Source: CAYLHF01 sp964383365 (GTDB lineage Bacteria; Bacteroidota; Rhodothermia; Rhodothermales; UBA10348). Taken from it: a stretch of DNA of 64,000 nucleotides. A program made the translations under genes and the position numbers. Each line of letters starts with the position of its first letter. Position 1 is the stretch's first letter. Where the stretch lies: NCBI GenBank assembly GCA_964383365.1, contig CAYLHF010000003.1, positions 75,834 through 139,833 of the forward strand, written 5' to 3'. Under the pieces are notes generated by a model. The model saw nothing but the letters and a program-made list of their open reading frames with translations, was not told where the DNA came from and did no database searches. This document shows positions 9,006 through 17,691 of this stretch, piece by piece.

Positions 9006-9608
9006 TCAGGCATCCGGGTATGAGAGCCCCAGATGATTCATCGCATCATTCGGACAGCCGTCCCACGAAGGCCGGGGGGTATTTCCGGAATAGCCCAGGT
9101 CGTCTACGCCCATTTTACTACTCCAGAATCCGGAGGCCGTTAAATCTCGGAACAGGCTGAAAAATGCCACTCCGGTTTCCAGTCCCGGAGGCGTGCGTTC
9201 CGGCCAGGCAATGTCATCGATTAATCGCGTCTGCTCTTCAGACGTGGCATCCAGAAAGGTCGATGAAAATCTTTTCGACGACTCATAGTCCAACCACGAG
9301 AGTCCTCCTCGAACTCTCGTTTCGAGCCCGATGGTATCCTCGACGATGAAATCGATGAAGGCGGGGACACCCGCATCGGACGCACTTCCCGACCGATCAT
9401 CGGCGGGAATAATCATATCTGCCAGGAGGATGACCGTCGCGTACTCATGCGGGTTCAATACCGTTGGCTCGAGATTTTTCAACGGCAATGTTCGTGTCGC
9501 TGTCTCGACCCGATCGGCGGCCCGGTTTACGTCAGCCTCGGTACAGCCGGGTAGCGCGGCAGCCAGTGAGGCAACCGCCATCAATTTTAGAGATTCTCGG
9601 CGTTTCAT
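9006..9608 (-). CDS. Gluconate 2-dehydrogenase subunit 3 family protein (small subunit of a FAD dehydrogenase)
   Basis: A 200-residue protein starting MKRRESLKLMAVASLAAALPGC, a Tat-like twin-arginine signal with a lipobox-like ending. The mature part has the NPHEYATVILLADMIIPADD and GVPAFIDFIV motifs of the gluconate-2-dehydrogenase subunit 3/gamma-subunit family. These small subunits act as partners, and often as Tat hitch-hiker chaperones, for a FAD-containing large subunit. The large subunit is encoded 28 bp upstream on the same strand, so the two form an operon. The gene converges on the CDF transporter gene. Confidence 0.85.
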   Translation of the reverse strand: MKRRESLKLMAVASLAAALPGCTEADVNRAADRVETATRTLPLKNLEPTVLNPHEYATVILLADMIIPADDRSGSASDAGVPAFIDFIVEDTIGLETRVRGGLSWLDYESSKRFSSTFLDATSEEQTRLIDDIAWPERTPPGLETGVAFFSLFRDLTASGFWSSKMGVDDLGYSGNTPRPSWDGCPNDAMNHLGLSYPDA

Positions 9609-9636
9609 GATCGGGATCTGTTATTGCACTGCTGAT

Positions 9637-11370
9637 TCAACTTGCCGACAAATTGCCGCGTTTAACTTCTTCCGCTATAAATTCCGACGTTCTCATCGAG
9701 AGCGCGAGGATGGTCCATGTCGGATTCTTGTCCGCCTGAGATACAAACGGCCCGGCATCTACGACAAAGAGATTCTTGACATCATGCGCCTGACTGTGGG
9801 CATTCAAGACCGACCTTTTGGGATCATTTCCCATCCGGGTCGTGCCCACCTCATGAATGATTCTACCCGGGTTCAGTATTCCATATCCGCGGTCGGCCCC
9901 CGGCATGCTATCGTACGGTTCACCACCCATCGCATGGATGATTTCTCTGCCAGTCTCCTGGAAATGTTTGATCTGAAGGAGTTCGTCGTCGCTCCATTCT
10001 ACATGAAAGCGGAGTACCGGTATACCGTATTTATCGACAACATGTGGATCGATTTCACAGAAGTTCGACCGCCTGGCTATCATTTCTCCTCGACCTGAAA
10101 AGCCTACGGACGTTCCCCATAGTCGACGATAATCGTCTTTCAACTGGAGTCCATAGCCTCCACCACCCCGGGAGCGGTCTCCTCCGCTCAATTCTCCGTT
10201 GATCCTCTCGATTCGTCCGCCGAAACCATATCCGGGCATGCCTCGGCCGCCCCATATCTCCATGTGGTATCCCCTGGCAAATGGCAGTTTCTTTCGGTTT
10301 AGCCACCACGGAACGTATACGTGCATGCCGCCGACGCCGTCCTCATTGTGGACCGGCATATCGACAAGATCCGGAATGAACCCCATGACATCCGACCCGG
10401 TAGAATCCATCAGATAGCGACCCACGGTATCGGAGGAGTTGCCGATTCCGTTTGGATGTCGCGAGGATCTGGAGTTCAGCATCAGGCGGGCTGACTCACA
10501 GGCACTGGCCGCCAGAACAACTATTTTAGCGCGTACCTGATGTTCTTCTCGCGTGAGCGTATGAACCCAGGAGACTCCCGTCGCCTGACCTTCCGAATCG
10601 GTCAGGACCTCACGTACCATCGCATTCGGAATTATTTCGAGATTTCCGGTCTTCAGCGCAGGAGGGAGGAGGACGGATTGGGACGAAAAATTGGATCGCG
10701 TCGAACACCCTCTGTTGCACTGTCCGCAGTAGTGGCAGGCCGGTCTTCCGTTAAGATTTTGTGTCAGAATCGACAACCGGGCCGGGATACACGGAACATT
10801 AATTTTCTCACAGGCCTTCTGTGCCAGCATTTCGTAACATCGGGGCCTTGGCGGGGGTAGAAAAATGCCGTCAGGTTCATTGTAGATGCCCTCCACTGAT
10901 CCGAAAACACCAATTAACCGATCCACGCGGTCGTAATAGGGTTTGATTTCATCGTACGAGATCGGCCAATCGTCTCCCTGACCATCCAGAGATCGGCGTT
11001 TGAAATCGTCCGGACCGAATCGGAGCGAAATCCTGCCCCAATGGTGGGTCCTTCCTCCGACCATCCGGGCTCGCCACCAGTCCCATTTCGTGGAACCTGA
11101 CGTGGTGTACGGCTCGCCATCAATTTTCCAGCCTCCGATACACGCGTCGAACTCGCCGAATGGACGCTCGGGTGTCCCTTTCCCACGTCGTGGTGACTCG
11201 TAGTTCCAAGTCAGCATATTCCCGTCTCTGGCCGCATCCCAATCCTGTCCGGCCTCCAGAAGAATTACTTTCGCCCCGGCCTCCGAGAGTACTTTCGCGG
11301 CCATCCCTCCACCCGCTCCCGAGCCCACGATGCAGACGTCATAAACGCGGGGAGTCTGAATAGAGGCCAT
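9637..11370 (-). CDS. GMC-family FAD-dependent oxidoreductase, large subunit, with Fe-S-type Cys cluster
   Basis: Oxidises a sugar or alcohol with FAD, acting in the periplasm together with the small subunit that follows. The Rossmann motif VCIVGSGAGGGMAA lies at residues 11-24. The C-terminal substrate half has GTTRMG and NPTWTILAL, typical of the GMC family. CHYCGQCNRGC places cysteines at 212, 215, 218 and 222; the C-x5-C-x3-C spacing (212/218/222) matches that known for the 3Fe-4S cluster in FAD-glucose dehydrogenase alpha subunits. The ATG at 11370 is chosen over 11457 because the FAD motif then lies at the usual distance and a promoter box sits 46 bp upstream. No signal peptide is seen, consistent with export via the Tat-signal-bearing partner. 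No cytochrome subunit is nearby. Confidence 0.88.
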   Translation of the reverse strand: MASIQTPRVYDVCIVGSGAGGGMAAKVLSEAGAKVILLEAGQDWDAARDGNMLTWNYESPRRGKGTPERPFGEFDACIGGWKIDGEPYTTSGSTKWDWWRARMVGGRTHHWGRISLRFGPDDFKRRSLDGQGDDWPISYDEIKPYYDRVDRLIGVFGSVEGIYNEPDGIFLPPPRPRCYEMLAQKACEKINVPCIPARLSILTQNLNGRPACHYCGQCNRGCSTRSNFSSQSVLLPPALKTGNLEIIPNAMVREVLTDSEGQATGVSWVHTLTREEHQVRAKIVVLAASACESARLMLNSRSSRHPNGIGNSSDTVGRYLMDSTGSDVMGFIPDLVDMPVHNEDGVGGMHVYVPWWLNRKKLPFARGYHMEIWGGRGMPGYGFGGRIERINGELSGGDRSRGGGGYGLQLKDDYRRLWGTSVGFSGRGEMIARRSNFCEIDPHVVDKYGIPVLRFHVEWSDDELLQIKHFQETGREIIHAMGGEPYDSMPGADRGYGILNPGRIIHEVGTTRMGNDPKRSVLNAHSQAHDVKNLFVVDAGPFVSQADKNPTWTILALSMRTSEFIAEEVKRGNLSAS

Positions 11371-11415
11371 AATCTGCTGTTCAAGATTTGGTGGGGGAAG
11401 CCCGATTTGTTTGCG

Positions 11416-11423
11416 CAAATATA
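11416..11423 (-). promoter_or_regulatory. Bacteroidota-type -7 box (TATATTTG, minus strand)
   Basis: A perfect TAnnTTTG match on the minus strand. A TTTTG element lies 22 bp further upstream, slightly more than the usual ~19-bp spacing. Transcription would begin near 11409, giving a leader of about 40 nt to the ATG at 11370 and excluding the longer start at 11457. It would drive the GMC-subunit 3 operon. Confidence 0.6.
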
Positions 11424-11542
11424 GTGTCCACAAGGAAAGCATAAACAAAATATTCACGCATCGATTTCGTTTATCCTGAAACCGATGGATCTTCGGATCC
11501 CGGAGGTTTTGTCAATGCGACAGTCGGCCGTAGTTTGTCGGT

Positions 11543-12937
11543 ATGATGAGCCAACGAATCGCAGTAATCGGGGGAGTAGCAGCCGGTCCCGCAGCGGCAG
11601 CCTCAGCAAGACGAACGGATCCCGAAGCGGAGATTGTTTTATTCGAAGCCGGATCTGATATCTCCTATTCTGCATGCGAAATGCCGTACTATCTGTCCGG
11701 TCTGGTCGATACCGTCGATGATCTCGTGCGCTACACTCCCGACAGGTTCAGGCGCGAACGTCTTGTCGACGTTCGTGTACTCTCGGCCGTCTCCAGCATC
11801 GATCCTCGAAAAGGAATCATCGAGTATGAGGACTCGGTCAGCGGCCATCTACAGTCTGAACCCTTCGACAAGTTCATTCTGGCGACGGGAGCGCGGGCTG
11901 CCATGCCCGTCGAACCCTCCGTGGGTTGTGACAACGTATTTGCGCTTCGAACCCTGGACGATGGGAAAGCCATGCACGAGTTCCTGGAATCGACCACGGT
12001 GCACCATGCGGTTGTTGTTGGCGCGGGGTTCGTAGGACTCGAAGTTGCCGAGGCCCTCAATATCCGTGGCATCAGAGTCACTTTACTCGAGCCTGGGACC
12101 GGCCCATTACATACGAGTCTGGATGAAAAATACTCGGCCATGGTCGCGCAGATTCTTGCGGACCGGGGAATCAGCGTACGCCGAGAGGGGTTGACGTCGT
12201 TTGTGAAGGGGACGGGTGGAAATGTGTCGGCCGTCGTCACCACGGCTGGGGAGCACGTAGGGTGCCAGATGGTGGCGATGTGTACGGGGACCATTCCGGT
12301 AACAGCGTTGGCGACAGCCTGCGGTGTAAAATTGGGAAGGACTGGTGGAATCAGAACGGATGCCAGGATGAGAACCAATTTGCCTAATGTATGGGCGTGC
12401 GGGGATTGTACAGAAATTCTCAGTAAGTCTGACGGGAGGCCGGTCCTGTCTAAACTCTCTCTGACTGCGTTTCGTACGGGTCGAGTGGCGGGTATCAATG
12501 CGGCCCGGCGGGGAAGCGCGAGTCCGGCCCGGTTTGAGGGCGTGATCGAGGCGCAGGCGCTGCGATTGTTTGATTTCGAGATTGCCTGCGCCGGATTGTC
12601 GCTCTTACAGGCGAAGACGGCCGGTTATAACGCGACGAGTATTTCCGTCAGACACGTGACCGGTAGCAGACACCTTTTGCCGGAGAACGATATCAGTGTA
12701 CGTCTTGTCTTCGATGTTTCGACCGGACGACTGTACGGCGGGCAATTGATCGGACGGACCGGGACTGCACAGAGAGCGAACGTACTCGTTGCTCTTCTCC
12801 GAGAAAAACAGGACGTTGCTGCGCTCTACGATCTGGATATGATCTATGCTCCGCCGTTCTCTCCACGACTGGATCCGCTTTTGGTTGCGGCCCGAAAAGC
12901 GATTCACGTTGTCAAACAGAGTCGAGATCATGTCTGA
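11543..12937 (+). CDS. FAD-dependent CoA-disulfide reductase / NADH oxidase-like flavoprotein
   Basis: Pyridine-nucleotide-disulfide oxidoreductase of the single-cysteine group (CoA-disulfide reductase, NADH oxidase/peroxidase). The FAD motif IAVIGGVAAGPAAA lies at 6-19, and the redox Cys45 in SYSACEMPYYLSG is in the position of the family's active-site cysteine. The NADH-binding motif VVVGAGFVGLEVAEAL is at about 155-170, the second FAD motif VWACGDC near 290, and a dimerisation domain makes up the last ~120 residues. At 464 residues it lacks the rhodanese extension some relatives have. Two adjacent ATGs (11543, 11546) could start it. The likely role is thiol/CoA redox balance or H2O2/O2 reduction. 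Confidence 0.85.
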   Translation: MMSQRIAVIGGVAAGPAAAASARRTDPEAEIVLFEAGSDISYSACEMPYYLSGLVDTVDDLVRYTPDRFRRERLVDVRVLSAVSSIDPRKGIIEYEDSVSGHLQSEPFDKFILATGARAAMPVEPSVGCDNVFALRTLDDGKAMHEFLESTTVHHAVVVGAGFVGLEVAEALNIRGIRVTLLEPGTGPLHTSLDEKYSAMVAQILADRGISVRREGLTSFVKGTGGNVSAVVTTAGEHVGCQMVAMCTGTIPVTALATACGVKLGRTGGIRTDARMRTNLPNVWACGDCTEILSKSDGRPVLSKLSLTAFRTGRVAGINAARRGSASPARFEGVIEAQALRLFDFEIACAGLSLLQAKTAGYNATSISVRHVTGSRHLLPENDISVRLVFDVSTGRLYGGQLIGRTGTAQRANVLVALLREKQDVAALYDLDMIYAPPFSPRLDPLLVAARKAIHVVKQSRDHV

Positions 12938-13251
12938 ATCCGTCGTTTTCGAGAATCCTCCACATGTTACCTGGTCTGATATCGTTGAAAATGGGCACGT
13001 TCCCGGATTACTGCATTCTGTTCGATTCGTTCACCACGGAAAAAGAAGATCTTGAACGTTGATACGGGCGAATTATATGCGAAAGGAGAGATGTTTTTGG
13101 TCTTGCTGAACGCCAGCACAGGCCGGCTGATGACAATTCCACAGGCTATTATTTTGCAGTTCCAACGGGATTAGCAGTACAATAGCATCCGTGGGATAAC
13201 CTGTCGTCGCGTCCAGTCCGGATATTATTTGAACTATTCATAACCTGTTTC
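12938..13251. other. 314-bp intergenic region
   Basis: Between the flavoprotein gene and rsmB, both on the plus strand. A 41-codon open frame (12930-13055) overlaps the end of the flavoprotein gene but shows nothing recognisable. I see no hairpin terminator, no perfect -7 box and no repeat. The true rsmB start may lie within this region. Confidence 0.35.
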
Positions 13252-14571
13252 TTGAATAATCCGTCAGTCAGTGCCCTTCGAATCGACGCCGTTCGGGAGT
13301 TGCAACGGGTGGAACAGGAAGGTTCGTTTGTAGGATTGTCTCGAAACAAGACGTTCGGTCTCGAACACGAAAGACGACTTACCGATATAGTATCCGGAGT
13401 TACCCGGCTGAGGCGAAAACTCGACTTCATCATTGACACCTTTTATCGGAGCAAATCTTCCTCTATGGAATCTCGTGTCCGCATTATTCTCCGGATCGGG
13501 ATCTATGAACTGCTCGAAACAGGAACACCCGCGCACGCGGCGATCAACGAATGTGTAAAGACGGCACACAGTATGGTCGGACACCGGGTTACGGGACTGG
13601 TCAACGCCGTACTTCGAACCGTCGATAGATCCCGCGATTCGCTTGTCCGACCAACGACGGGAGATGACGCAGATGACCTGGCGGTTTGGTATTCGCACCC
13701 GACGTGGATGGTCAGGAGATGGTTGAAGCGATACGGGCAAACGGATACCGTCAAGTTGCTCATTCATAACAACTCACGGCCTGTTTTCGGCATTCGAGTG
13801 CGTGTCGGATCGGTAAAGAGTCTGGTCTCCCGGTTCGCTACAATGGGTGTAGATGCCACTGAATCTGAGTACCTGAATTCGTTTATCCGAGTTGATCGGA
13901 TGCGCGAAATAATCCGATCCGGGCTGGTTGGATTGGGTTCGGTATTGGTACAGGATGAAGGCGCGGGGCTGGTGGTCGAATTGCTGGATCCAAGTCCCGG
14001 CCAAAAAATATTGGACGCATGCGCTGCGCCGGGCGGAAAGACATTCGCGATCGCTGACCGGGTGACCCTCACGGGTAGAGTCGATGCCATGGATGCTCAC
14101 GCGGGGAGGCTGTCGAGACTTCAGAAAATGGCGGCAACCCTTCGTCTGGAGAACGTTCACGCCATTCACGCCGATCTCAGAACATACGAGGGGACAGCAC
14201 GCTACGACAGCGTTCTGCTTGATGTACCGTGCTCCGGACTCGGAGTTCTGGCTAAACGGTCGGATATGAGATGGAAGCGGACCGAGAAGGATATCGAAAA
14301 CCTCACGAAGCTTCAGGATTCCCTGCTGGATGCGGCAGTCGGCAAGGTCAAGCGCGGCGGACTCCTCGTATACAGCACCTGTACGCTGGAGCCAGAGGAA
14401 AATGAACATCGTATAGATGCATTTCTCAAACGACAGAGCAGTTTTCGTCTCGAACCAGCCGTTTCCGGAATTCCTGGTTCAATGATCGACGGTCGGGGAA
14501 TGTATTCGAGTTTACCCTTTCGGGACGGAATCGATGGGGCATTTGCTGCCCGCCTCCGAAAAACGGTATGA
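13252..14571 (+). CDS. rsmB: 16S rRNA (cytosine-967-C5)-methyltransferase RsmB
   Basis: SAM-dependent m5C methyltransferase acting on 16S rRNA. The N-terminal ~130 residues form the NusB-like RNA-binding domain (GIYELLETGTPAHAAINECVK). The catalytic domain carries DACAAPGGKT (SAM motif I), LLDVPCSGLG (motif IV, conserved Cys) and YSTCTLEPEENE (motif VI, catalytic Cys). At 439 residues it matches the family's ~430. The start shown is TTG; no ATG lies at the right place upstream, so the start is uncertain by a few codons. A second m5C RNA methyltransferase is encoded at 18.7-20.2 kb. Confidence 0.93.
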   Translation: MNNPSVSALRIDAVRELQRVEQEGSFVGLSRNKTFGLEHERRLTDIVSGVTRLRRKLDFIIDTFYRSKSSSMESRVRIILRIGIYELLETGTPAHAAINECVKTAHSMVGHRVTGLVNAVLRTVDRSRDSLVRPTTGDDADDLAVWYSHPTWMVRRWLKRYGQTDTVKLLIHNNSRPVFGIRVRVGSVKSLVSRFATMGVDATESEYLNSFIRVDRMREIIRSGLVGLGSVLVQDEGAGLVVELLDPSPGQKILDACAAPGGKTFAIADRVTLTGRVDAMDAHAGRLSRLQKMAATLRLENVHAIHADLRTYEGTARYDSVLLDVPCSGLGVLAKRSDMRWKRTEKDIENLTKLQDSLLDAAVGKVKRGGLLVYSTCTLEPEENEHRIDAFLKRQSSFRLEPAVSGIPGSMIDGRGMYSSLPFRDGIDGAFAARLRKTV

Positions 14572-14676
14572 CGGAGAGGGTAGATACGCAGGAATGGAGA
14601 AACCTAGAAGATAGTCTGGCATTCGTACTCTGGTCTGTCCGGGCGTCGTCATTCAGAGCGAATTTGTAACGGAATA

Positions 14677-15798
14677 ATGCATATCAAACGGTTTCCTGTA
14701 GATGTCCGCCGACCAATCGGCAACGGGATCGTTTTTGTGCTGCTTCTCTTTTTTGCTGCGGGACCGTCCCTCGGTCAGCGAGTCGCCAAATACGGTGCAG
14801 ACTTCCTGGCAGGTGGCGTGGGTGCGCGAGCGCTGGGAATGGGAGGTGCCTTTGTTGCCCTTGCTGAGGATGGAAGCGCGGGATACTGGAATCCTGCAGG
14901 TCTCGAGGGGCTCGAACATCCGGCGATTTCGTACATGCACGCCGAACGATTTTCCGGTGTCGTATCCTTTGATTACGCTGGCGTCGCGTGGCCGCTTACA
15001 AATCGTTCGACGTTTAGCCTGTCTTTCTATCGGAGTGGTGTCAATGACATCAAGAACACGTTGGATGCGTGGGATGCGGTAAGAGATCAACCGAAGCCCG
15101 ATCCGGATCAGTTTATTACGTCGTTTTCTGCAGCGGATTGGGCATTTTACTTCGGTTATGGAAGAACCATCAGTCAAAAGTTCCGCATTGGAATGACCGG
15201 AAAAATTATTCGCCGGACGATCGGAGATTTTGCCGACGCCTGGGGATACAGCTTCGATATTGGAATGCAATACCGGAGTGGACCACTCAAATTGGGTGCC
15301 ACCGTGCAGGATGTTTCTACGATGCTCCAGAGTTGGACGGTCAACAGTTCGTCTCTTCAGAATCTGAAGGACGTATTCGGGGATGATTTACCGGAAGGGG
15401 GTACCGAAATTGTACTTCCGGTCATTCGGCTGGGCTCAGGCTATGAGATTGTCTATCCAGATTCGCGACTTCAGCTCGCTTTTGACGTGGATATAGCCTT
15501 CGACGGTCAGCAGGGTAATGCGATCAGCGTGGGAAAGTCGTCCTATCACCCTCGCGTCGGTGCTGAATATTCCTATCACGATGCATTCGCTCTTCGGGCC
15601 GGACTGAGCAGGATACAAAAGACCGACCGGGAGGGATGGGATATCACGCCTACCATTGGGGCAGGTTTCTCTTTGAGTAAGGTACAGTTTGATTACGGAT
15701 TCGGTGATTTTGCAGGCCTGGTTTCTGATCTTGGATACTCACACCGCCTATCTGTACAACTCCTTTTGTCCACTTCCAGACCCGATCCCACGGACTAG
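14677..15798 (+). CDS. PorV/PorQ-like outer-membrane beta-barrel protein (UPF0164 family)
   Basis: Signal peptide at 1-34 (core IVFVLLLFFAAGPSLG), then GADFLAGGVGARALGMGGAFVALAEDGSAGYWNPAGL, the family's N-terminal signature, and a FadL-like barrel of alternating strands to the end. PorV proteins carry type IX secretion substrates to the attachment complex; the wider family also includes barrels of unknown role. No other T9SS gene is in the window, so the assignment to secretion is a family-level inference. The gene is in the same orientation as rsmB, 105 bp downstream. Confidence 0.8.
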   Translation: MHIKRFPVDVRRPIGNGIVFVLLLFFAAGPSLGQRVAKYGADFLAGGVGARALGMGGAFVALAEDGSAGYWNPAGLEGLEHPAISYMHAERFSGVVSFDYAGVAWPLTNRSTFSLSFYRSGVNDIKNTLDAWDAVRDQPKPDPDQFITSFSAADWAFYFGYGRTISQKFRIGMTGKIIRRTIGDFADAWGYSFDIGMQYRSGPLKLGATVQDVSTMLQSWTVNSSSLQNLKDVFGDDLPEGGTEIVLPVIRLGSGYEIVYPDSRLQLAFDVDIAFDGQQGNAISVGKSSYHPRVGAEYSYHDAFALRAGLSRIQKTDREGWDITPTIGAGFSLSKVQFDYGFGDFAGLVSDLGYSHRLSVQLLLSTSRPDPTD

Positions 15799-15904
15799 AT
15801 CTATTTGTCCCTGCTCTTTCGTCGGTCACGCTACTGAATATCGGGTGTCGTAAGTTAGCCGTGATTTCCGATCAAGTCCTCTGAACTCGTTCGTTCCGGA
15901 ATTC

Positions 15905-16879
15905 GTGGACAGTACGCTGCAGTCAAGAAAAACCGTCTCACTCGTCATTCCGCTCTATAATGAAGCGGAAATGATTCCTTCGTTGGTCCGGGAGATCGAG
16001 TCGTACCGGATCGAGCGACCGGAGATCTGTGGTGTTCTCCTCGTTGACGATGGAAGTACCGATGGAACGGGCAGGCTGGTTCGCTCCGAGACCAACCACC
16101 TGGATGGCTATATGCTTGTCTCATTCTCCAGAAATTTCGGTCATCAACTGGCCGTGACAGCCGGTCTATCGGTTGTGGATTGCGACGCCGCAGTAATTCT
16201 CGATGCCGACCTCCAGGATCCGCTCTCCGTTGTCGGCGAAATGATTGATCGATGGCACGACGGTTTCGACGTCGTATACGGTATACGAAGGTCCCGGACG
16301 GGCGTCAGTGCGATCGAACGCCTCACGGCCAGCGTGTACTACCGGCTGTTTAAGCGATTTTCCGATGTCGATGCACCTCTCGATACGGGTGATTTTCGTC
16401 TGATTTCGAGAGCGGTAATCGAGGCGTATCGGCAACTCGAAGAACAGCAGCCGTATGTCCGTGGACTCGTCACCTGGTTGGGCTTTAATCAGGATGGGGT
16501 CGAATACGATCGCGTTCCGAGGCGGGCAGGTACGAGCAAATATCATTGGGGGAAACGCATCCAACTTGCGCTCGACGGGATCGCCTCCTTTTCCGGAAAG
16601 CCGCTTCGTTATGCCGTTCGAGTCGGCCTGGGTATTTCTGCCCTTTCGGTAGTCGGGCTATTCTGGGTACTCATCGTGAAGTACGTACTCGGCACGGCCA
16701 TTACCGGATGGGCATCGCTGATTTTTGTCGGTTTCTTTTTCGGAGGGCTCCAATTGTTTTTTACCGGGGTTGTCGGCTCGTATATCGCACGCGTTTATGA
16801 AGAGGTGAAGGGACGTCCTCGATATATAATTCAATCCACCTGGAAATCCGAGGGAGCATTCGGACGGAGTTCGGGTTAA
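15905..16879 (+). CDS. Family 2 glycosyltransferase (polyprenyl-phosphate glycosyltransferase, GtrB/DPM1-like)
   Basis: Membrane-bound enzyme expected to transfer a sugar from a nucleotide donor to polyprenyl phosphate. The GT-A domain holds SLVIPLYNEAEMI at the start, LLVDDGSTDGT, the metal-binding VILDADLQDP and a DTGDFRLISR stretch. Two C-terminal membrane segments (about 238-258 and 272-292) follow, as in GtrB, and an RVYEEVKGRPRYII motif closes the protein. The start is GTG at 15905. It precedes the TonB-like gene by 54 bp and may be co-transcribed. The sugar is not predictable. Confidence 0.9.
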   Translation: MDSTLQSRKTVSLVIPLYNEAEMIPSLVREIESYRIERPEICGVLLVDDGSTDGTGRLVRSETNHLDGYMLVSFSRNFGHQLAVTAGLSVVDCDAAVILDADLQDPLSVVGEMIDRWHDGFDVVYGIRRSRTGVSAIERLTASVYYRLFKRFSDVDAPLDTGDFRLISRAVIEAYRQLEEQQPYVRGLVTWLGFNQDGVEYDRVPRRAGTSKYHWGKRIQLALDGIASFSGKPLRYAVRVGLGISALSVVGLFWVLIVKYVLGTAITGWASLIFVGFFFGGLQLFFTGVVGSYIARVYEEVKGRPRYIIQSTWKSEGAFGRSSG

Positions 16880-16933
16880 ACCGGCGATTTTGCCGCAGAC
16901 AGTTGGGCTTCATAATCTGAAGTGGAGATTTGA

Positions 16934-17686
16934 ATGAAACGAGATGACTGGTTTGGTATCGGCTGGAGCGTAGCCATCCACCTGGTTCTGCTCGTCGTGT
17001 TCTCAGTGATGAGTGTAGCGGCTTCAGAAAAAATCCCTGTCGGGTTCATGGAAGTCGATTTCGGTCCGCTGGCAGAAACGCGTCCTGCGGAAGTGATACC
17101 CGAGTCTCGTCCGTCGCTACCGGCAGCAGTCGAGAAAGAAACGGTTCCTGAATCCACGGTACAGGATTCAGATTCCCCCGACGTCGATACCGACGTTGAT
17201 CTACCGGATCAGCCAGATCCCAATCCGGAAGATGACGTGATTCCCACGCCGGAAGACGCGGCCGTACGTCCAGAAATCAAGACCCAGGAAACGACCGATT
17301 CGTCGCAACCGGGTCCGGTCGAAGAGACCGTGCGACCTCTGGGAAGTGGTGCCATCGAGGAGGGCGACACGCCGGATCCGGTTGTCACCGGAACGGGGCA
17401 GCAGGACACAACGACGGCTCCCTATCAGATTGAAGGACTCAATCGGGCTCCGATCGATACGCCGATGCCTGTCTATTCTGCGCAGGTGAACGCAACCATT
17501 CGGGTCCGCATCACCGTCGGTGCGTCGGGACGAATCATTCGTCGTGTACCGTTACTGAAGGGCGATCCTCGTCTGGAAAAAGCGGTAATGGACGCCCTGT
17601 TAAGGTGGCGGTTCAATCCGCTCCCGGCAGATGCCCCACAGACGACACAGACGGGGTCAGTCACATTTCGCTTTCGACTCCGATAA
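16934..17686 (+). CDS. tonB: TonB-family energy transducer
   Basis: Links the proton-motive force at ExbB/ExbD to outer-membrane receptors. The single N-terminal membrane segment (about 8-33) contains Ser12-x3-His16, the S-x3-H feature of TonB that couples to ExbB. A long Pro/Asp/Glu-rich periplasmic spacer covers about 45-155, and the C-terminal TonB domain spans about 170-250 (VRITVGASGRIIRRVPLL ... ALLRWRFNP ... TFRFRLR). No exbB/exbD neighbours are present. It ends 5 bp before the convergent hydroxylase gene. Confidence 0.88.
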   Translation: MKRDDWFGIGWSVAIHLVLLVVFSVMSVAASEKIPVGFMEVDFGPLAETRPAEVIPESRPSLPAAVEKETVPESTVQDSDSPDVDTDVDLPDQPDPNPEDDVIPTPEDAAVRPEIKTQETTDSSQPGPVEETVRPLGSGAIEEGDTPDPVVTGTGQQDTTTAPYQIEGLNRAPIDTPMPVYSAQVNATIRVRITVGASGRIIRRVPLLKGDPRLEKAVMDALLRWRFNPLPADAPQTTQTGSVTFRFRLR

Positions 17687-17691
17687 TCGAG

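Noticed and set aside
8991..9010. Short inverted repeat CCTGAG...CTCAGG between the convergent CDF and subunit 3 genes.
   Set aside because: Only 6 bp and without a T-tract, so not called as a terminator; it contains both stop codons, which may create the symmetry.
9331..10098. A 255-codon plus-strand open frame antisense to the GMC operon.
   Set aside because: It spans the gap and both genes on the other strand, which have clear family motifs; its own translation shows no recognisable domain.
11731..12498. A 255-codon minus-strand open frame.
   Set aside because: It is antisense to the flavoprotein gene, whose FAD, Cys45 and NADH motifs are intact; the antisense product is Ser/Thr/Pro-rich without a domain.
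12930..13055. A 41-codon open frame overlapping the flavoprotein stop.
   Set aside because: No recognisable sequence, and most of it is intergenic with no conserved features.
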